A stretch of DNA of 32,110 nt. It comes from Blastopirellula marina (GTDB taxonomy: Bacteria; Planctomycetota; Phycisphaerae; Sedimentisphaerales; UBA12454). The stretch covers positions 1 through 32,110 of the forward strand of contig DYLR01000006.1 of assembly GCA_020721975.1 (NCBI GenBank). The letters are read 5' to 3'. The translations under genes were made by a program, and so were the position numbers. Shown here in pieces: positions 28,729 to 32,110 of this stretch. Under the pieces are notes generated by a model that searched no databases, had not been told where the DNA came from, and was given only the letters and a program-made list of their open reading frames with translations. How positions within the stretch are numbered: the first letter of the stretch is position 1; every line of letters starts with the position of its first letter.

Positions 28729-28809
28729 ATGGGTAAACCCAGACGCAGGCGCAAAATCGGCAGCAAGAAAAGACACGCAAAGTGGAAAGCCAGACACCAT
28801 AAGCAATAA
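28729..28809 (+). CDS. Very basic 26-aa mini-protein (candidate small ribosomal or RNA-binding protein)
   Basis: ATG at 28729, SD-like atggag 7 nt upstream, product MGKPRRRRKIGSKKRHAKWKARHHKQ; absent from the ORF track because of its length. Confidence 0.65.
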   Translation: MGKPRRRRKIGSKKRHAKWKARHHKQ

Positions 28810-28888
28810 CCGGCAACCAGCAGAATTAGAGCAAGTGAAACCGGGTTAACACGGATTTTTTGAAATCTGTAATCTTTCTTTGTTTAGC

Positions 28889-29037
28889 CGCCGTCGGCAC
28901 GACGGCGTTCCCGTCAGCCCGCAGGCCCATCATGCGGGTCATCAATATAATGCAATCACGACTTTGCATAGGTCCGACTCCTACGGCCGGCATTGTGGCT
29001 GACAATTCCCCGCGACAGGGTCTGCGGGGTTTCTTTT
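28889..29037 (+). ncRNA. Candidate structured RNA (three consecutive hairpins) ending in an intrinsic terminator
   Basis: Stems 28889-28895/28901-28907 (cgccgtc/gacggcg), 28918-28923/28933-28938 (cccgca/tgcggg), 29008-29013/29024-29029 (ccccgc/gcgggg) then tttctttt; no ORF in between. Confidence 0.35.
29008..29037 (+). terminator. Rho-independent terminator
   Basis: ccccgc-gacagggtct-gcgggg followed by tttctttt. Confidence 0.75.
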
Positions 29038-29074
29038 AAAAAGACTCCTGCCGGATAAAAACCGGAGAATTGAC

Positions 29075-29103
29075 TTGACAAACTCTTTGCGGATTACTAT
29101 TTA
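29075..29103 (+). promoter_or_regulatory. Putative promoter of the rpmF-plsX-fabH-fabD cluster
   Basis: TTGACA (29075-29080), 17-nt spacer, TATTTA (29098-29103); lies after a terminator and upstream of rpmF. Confidence 0.55.
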
Positions 29104-29107
29104 CATA

Positions 29108-29218
29108 TCCTTACAAATTATTAGTTGAACCCCTGGGTCGTAAGTGTCCGGTGTTGTCAGCCGGGAACTATTTGGTAACGCTCCTTACAAATTATTAGTT
29201 GAACCCCTGGGTCGTAAG
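29108..29218. repeat. Exact 37-nt direct repeat, 37-nt spacer, 37-nt repeat
   Basis: tccttacaaattattagttgaacccctgggtcgtaag at 29108-29144 and 29182-29218, separated by tgtccggtgttgtcagccgggaactatttggtaacgc. Confidence 0.95.
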
Positions 29219-29297
29219 GCTGGGGGTTAAAATCGTGCTTTTTTGCAGCCTTTTCAGAGGTTGCCTTAAATTTTTTTATCTGGAGAATGCACAGAGT

Positions 29298-29489
29298 ATG
29301 CTTCCGGCAAAAAAGACAAGTAAAAGCAGAACACGTACAAGACGGGCGCATCACAGCCTAAGTGCTTGTAATTACTCGGTTTGTCCCCAGTGCAGCGGCG
29401 TAAAACTGCCGCACGCGGCCTGCGACAACTGCGGATATGTCAACCCCAAAATAACTCTTAAACTTGGGAAACAAGAGGAAAACGAGTAA
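29298..29489 (+). CDS. rpmF: 50S ribosomal protein L32
   Basis: MLPAKKTSKSRTRTRRAHHSLSACNYSVCPQCSGVKLPHAACDNCGYVNPK; upstream of plsX. Start set to 29298 rather than 29199. Confidence 0.93.
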   Translation: MLPAKKTSKSRTRTRRAHHSLSACNYSVCPQCSGVKLPHAACDNCGYVNPKITLKLGKQEENE

Positions 29490-29491
29490 AA

Positions 29492-30511
29492 ATGCGAATC
29501 GCAATTGACGCCATGGGTGGCGATTATGCGCCTAAGGAGATAGTGGAGGGCGCAATTCTGGCTCTGGATGTAATTGAGCCTGCCGATGAACTGCTTCTGG
29601 TCGGACCGACGCAGTTGATTTTGGACTGCGCAAGTTCCAAAAAAATTCACAATCCGAAATTGCACATTATAGATGCTCCTGAAATTGTTGGTATGGACGA
29701 ATCACCGGTGGAGGCGCTTCGTAAGAAGCGCAACAGTTCCCTGCGGGTAATGACAAAAATAACTGCCGACGGACAGGCAGATGCGGTCATATCTGCCGGT
29801 AATACCGGGGCGTGTGTAGCGGCCTGTCAGATGAAAATGAGGTTGCTGCCTGGCGTAAAAAGGCCGGGCATTACGGCAGTTTTCCCCACATACAGCGGAC
29901 CGGTAACCGTCTGCGATGTCGGCGCAAATATAAGCTGCAAACCTATCAATCTTTACCAGTATGCCGTTATGGCTTCGCTGTATTCCGAACATGTGCTGGG
30001 CATCAGAAAGCCGAGGATTGGCATAATGAGCATCGGTGAAGAAGATTCCAAGGGCAATGAGGTTGTTAAAAAGGCTCGCGAACTTATAAAGGCCGACCCT
30101 AAACTGAATTTTATCGGCAATCTTGAAGGCAGAGATGTTTTTTCAGGCGTCTGCGATGTAGTGGTATGCGAAGGCTTTGTAGGCAATGTAGTTCTGAAAC
30201 TCACCGAAAGCCTTGTGAGTGTGCTGTTTAAGGTTATAAAACGCGAACTTTTAAGTACCTCAAAGCTGCTGGCCTGGAGCTTTGGCGGGGTAATGAAGAA
30301 AATATACCAGCGTTATGATTATCACGAATATGGCGGAGCCCCTCTGCTGGGCGTGAACGGCACTGCAATTATCTGTCACGGCACAAGCCGGGCAAGAACG
30401 ATTAAGAACGCCGTGCTGGCCGCCAAAAAATTCCATTCGCAGCAGATAAACAGACTGATCACCGAGCATATTTCCGCATCAAACATCGGAGACCCTGATG
30501 AAGAAGACTGA
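29492..30511 (+). CDS. plsX: Phosphate acyltransferase PlsX
   Basis: MRIAIDAMGGDYAPKEIVEGA, DAVISAGNTGACVAA, VCEGFVGNVVLKLTES, GGAPLLGVNGTAIICHGTS. Confidence 0.97.
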   Translation: MRIAIDAMGGDYAPKEIVEGAILALDVIEPADELLLVGPTQLILDCASSKKIHNPKLHIIDAPEIVGMDESPVEALRKKRNSSLRVMTKITADGQADAVISAGNTGACVAACQMKMRLLPGVKRPGITAVFPTYSGPVTVCDVGANISCKPINLYQYAVMASLYSEHVLGIRKPRIGIMSIGEEDSKGNEVVKKARELIKADPKLNFIGNLEGRDVFSGVCDVVVCEGFVGNVVLKLTESLVSVLFKVIKRELLSTSKLLAWSFGGVMKKIYQRYDYHEYGGAPLLGVNGTAIICHGTSRARTIKNAVLAAKKFHSQQINRLITEHISASNIGDPDEED

Positions 30512-31502
30512 ACATACCGACTTCAATGCCGTTATCACTGGAACAGGGTCTTTCGTGCCTGAAAAAATTCTCACCAATGAAGACCTTTCCAAAATGGTCG
30601 AGACTTCCGACGAATGGATAGTAAGCCGTACGGGCATTAAAACCAGGCGGATTGCCTCGAAAGACCAGACGACCGCAATACTGGCGGCACAGGCTGCCCG
30701 GCGGGCGCTTGAAAACGCCTGTGTATCGGCTGATAATATCGAACTGATAATCGTCGCAACGATTACGCCGGAAATGGTTTTTCCGTCAACGGCCTGTTTT
30801 GTTCAGCAAGCTATCGGCGCAAAAAATGCGTGGGCTTTCGATTTGTCCGCCGCGTGCAGCGGCTTTGTTTACGCCGTTTCAATTGCCAAACAGTTTCTCA
30901 TAAACGGCAAATACAAAAACGCTCTCGTAATCGGGGCCGAAACGCTCAGCAAAATCACCGATTACACCGACCGCAAAAGCTGTATCCTTTTTGGCGATGG
31001 AGCCGGAGCCGCCGTCATCGAGGCAAAAACTGCCGGTCCTCGCGGCATTTTGTACTGCAACTCAGCCGCCGACGGGTCCGGCTGGGAATCGCTTTACTGC
31101 CCCGCTTACGGCAGCAGATATCCTGTCGGCAAAACGCTGCCGGACGAACGGTTTATTTATATGCAGATTAACGGAAGAGAGGTTTATCAACTGGCAGTAC
31201 GCAGAATCGTTGAGCTTGTCAACGACTGTATGGAAAAGTGCTGCCTGAATCTCGACGATATCAGCCTGTTCATTCCACATCAGATGAACGCAAGGATTAT
31301 CGAATCGGTGGCAAAAAGGCTCGATTTGCCCGATGAAAAGGTCTTTATAAACATTGATAAATACGGCAACACCTCGGCGGCATCGATACCGATTGCGCTT
31401 GACGAATGCCGCAGAACTGGAAAAATTAAGCCGGGCGATATTGTTCTGCTGGTGGCTTTCGGCGGCGGACTTACCTGGGGCGCAAATGTAGTGGAATTTT
31501 AG
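30498..31502 (+). CDS. fabH: 3-oxoacyl-[ACP] synthase III (FabH)
   Basis: ITGTGSFVPEKILTNEDLSKMVETSDEWIVSRTGIKTRRIA, FDLSAACSGFVYA (active Cys), FIPHQMNARI, INIDKYGNTSAASIPIAL; overlaps plsX by 14 nt. Confidence 0.97.
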   Translation: MKKTEHTDFNAVITGTGSFVPEKILTNEDLSKMVETSDEWIVSRTGIKTRRIASKDQTTAILAAQAARRALENACVSADNIELIIVATITPEMVFPSTACFVQQAIGAKNAWAFDLSAACSGFVYAVSIAKQFLINGKYKNALVIGAETLSKITDYTDRKSCILFGDGAGAAVIEAKTAGPRGILYCNSAADGSGWESLYCPAYGSRYPVGKTLPDERFIYMQINGREVYQLAVRRIVELVNDCMEKCCLNLDDISLFIPHQMNARIIESVAKRLDLPDEKVFINIDKYGNTSAASIPIALDECRRTGKIKPGDIVLLVAFGGGLTWGANVVEF

Positions 31503-31530
31503 ATTTTAGATTTTAGATTTTGGATTGAAG
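31500..31530 (+). repeat. GATTTTAGATTTTGGATTGAAG array, locus G
   Basis: tagattttagattttagattttggattgaag; begins in the fabH stop codon; end gattttggattgaag identical to the end of the pheS copy. Confidence 0.85.
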
Positions 31531-31588
31531 AAGAAATTTAATCACGGATTACGCGGGTTTTTCTTCGTTGTGATTTATATTTGATATT

Positions 31589-32110
31589 ATGAAAACGGCT
31601 TTAATATTTCCCGGCCAGGGCGCACAGACGGTTGGAATGGCAAAGGATTTTGCAGAAGCCTTTGCCGTTGCAAAAAGTCTGTTCAACAGCGCCTGCGATA
31701 TTGTCGGCTATGACCTTGCAAAACTGTGTTTTGAAGGTCCGCAGGAAAAGCTCGACACGACCGGGATTTCTCAGCCGGCAATCTTTACCGCCTCGGTGGC
31801 AATGCTTGAGGTTCTCAAGACCGAGGGACTTATTACCGAGCCTTATGCCGCAGCAGGATTAAGTCTCGGCGAATATACCGCCCTTTATGCGGCAGGCGTA
31901 TTTAGTTTTGAAGAAGGCCTGAAACTGGTCGATAAACGCGGCAGAGCAATGCAGGCCGCAGCGGATAAATCGAAAGGAGCGATGGTGAGCATCATCGGTC
32001 TTGACGAATCCAGGATTTCCGAGCTTTGCCAAAAGGCGTCGCAGGGTCAGATGCTTGTGCCTGCCAATTTTAATTGTCCCGGCCAGGTCGTCATTTCCGG
32101 GGCAGTCGAG
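31589..32110 (+). CDS. fabD: Malonyl-CoA-ACP transacylase (partial, runs off the window)
   Basis: MKTALIFPGQGAQTVGMAKDF, GISQPAIFTASVAML, AAGLSLGEYTALYAAGVFSFEEGLKLVDKRGRAMQ; open to the last base. Confidence 0.95.
   Translation, partial: MKTALIFPGQGAQTVGMAKDFAEAFAVAKSLFNSACDIVGYDLAKLCFEGPQEKLDTTGISQPAIFTASVAMLEVLKTEGLITEPYAAAGLSLGEYTALYAAGVFSFEEGLKLVDKRGRAMQAAADKSKGAMVSIIGLDESRISELCQKASQGQMLVPANFNCPGQVVISGAVE

Noticed and set aside
29108-29218. CRISPR array call for the two 37-nt repeats
   Set aside because: Only two repeats and one spacer, no cas genes in the window, placed directly between a promoter and rpmF, and repeat ends do not look like common CRISPR repeat termini.
46-31565. ACACGGATTTTTT strings near 46-57, 28851-28862 and 31543-31565 as a further repeat family
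   Set aside because: Too short and variable in this window to separate from the GGATTT background; needs a genome-wide count.
1-32110. tRNA or rRNA genes
   Set aside because: No convincing T-loop/anticodon arrangement or rRNA core sequence seen by eye; a tRNAscan-type search would be decisive.

Overview
The window looks like a chromosomal segment of a Planctomycetes/Phycisphaerae-type bacterium (an inference from gene content and repeat style). Most of it is housekeeping: gltX, thpR, recA, alaS, a minus-strand rpmI-rplT-pheS block, pgk, a two-domain iron-type ABC importer, a class IV aminotransferase, and rpmF-plsX-fabH-fabD at the right edge. Accessory content includes a compact type II restriction-modification pair with a PmeII-like endonuclease, a C-terminally short four-helix-bundle ORF, and two probable gene remnants (UroD-like and GT39-like). 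The most interesting non-coding signal is a dispersed family of 7-bp-periodic arrays (GGATTTT/GGATTTC type) at seven loci. These arrays abut start or stop codons, are read in-frame inside pheS and in the N-terminus of a lipoprotein, flank the four-helix-bundle ORF as imperfect inverted repeats, and form a palindromic ORF-less copy inside the ABC operon. Other notable signals are an exact 37-37-37 nt repeat-spacer-repeat at the predicted transcription start of the rpmF-fab operon, a large nested hairpin element, and an unlisted 26-aa very basic mini-ORF. No rRNA, tRNA or convincing CRISPR-Cas locus was found. All family names come from motif recognition without any database search.
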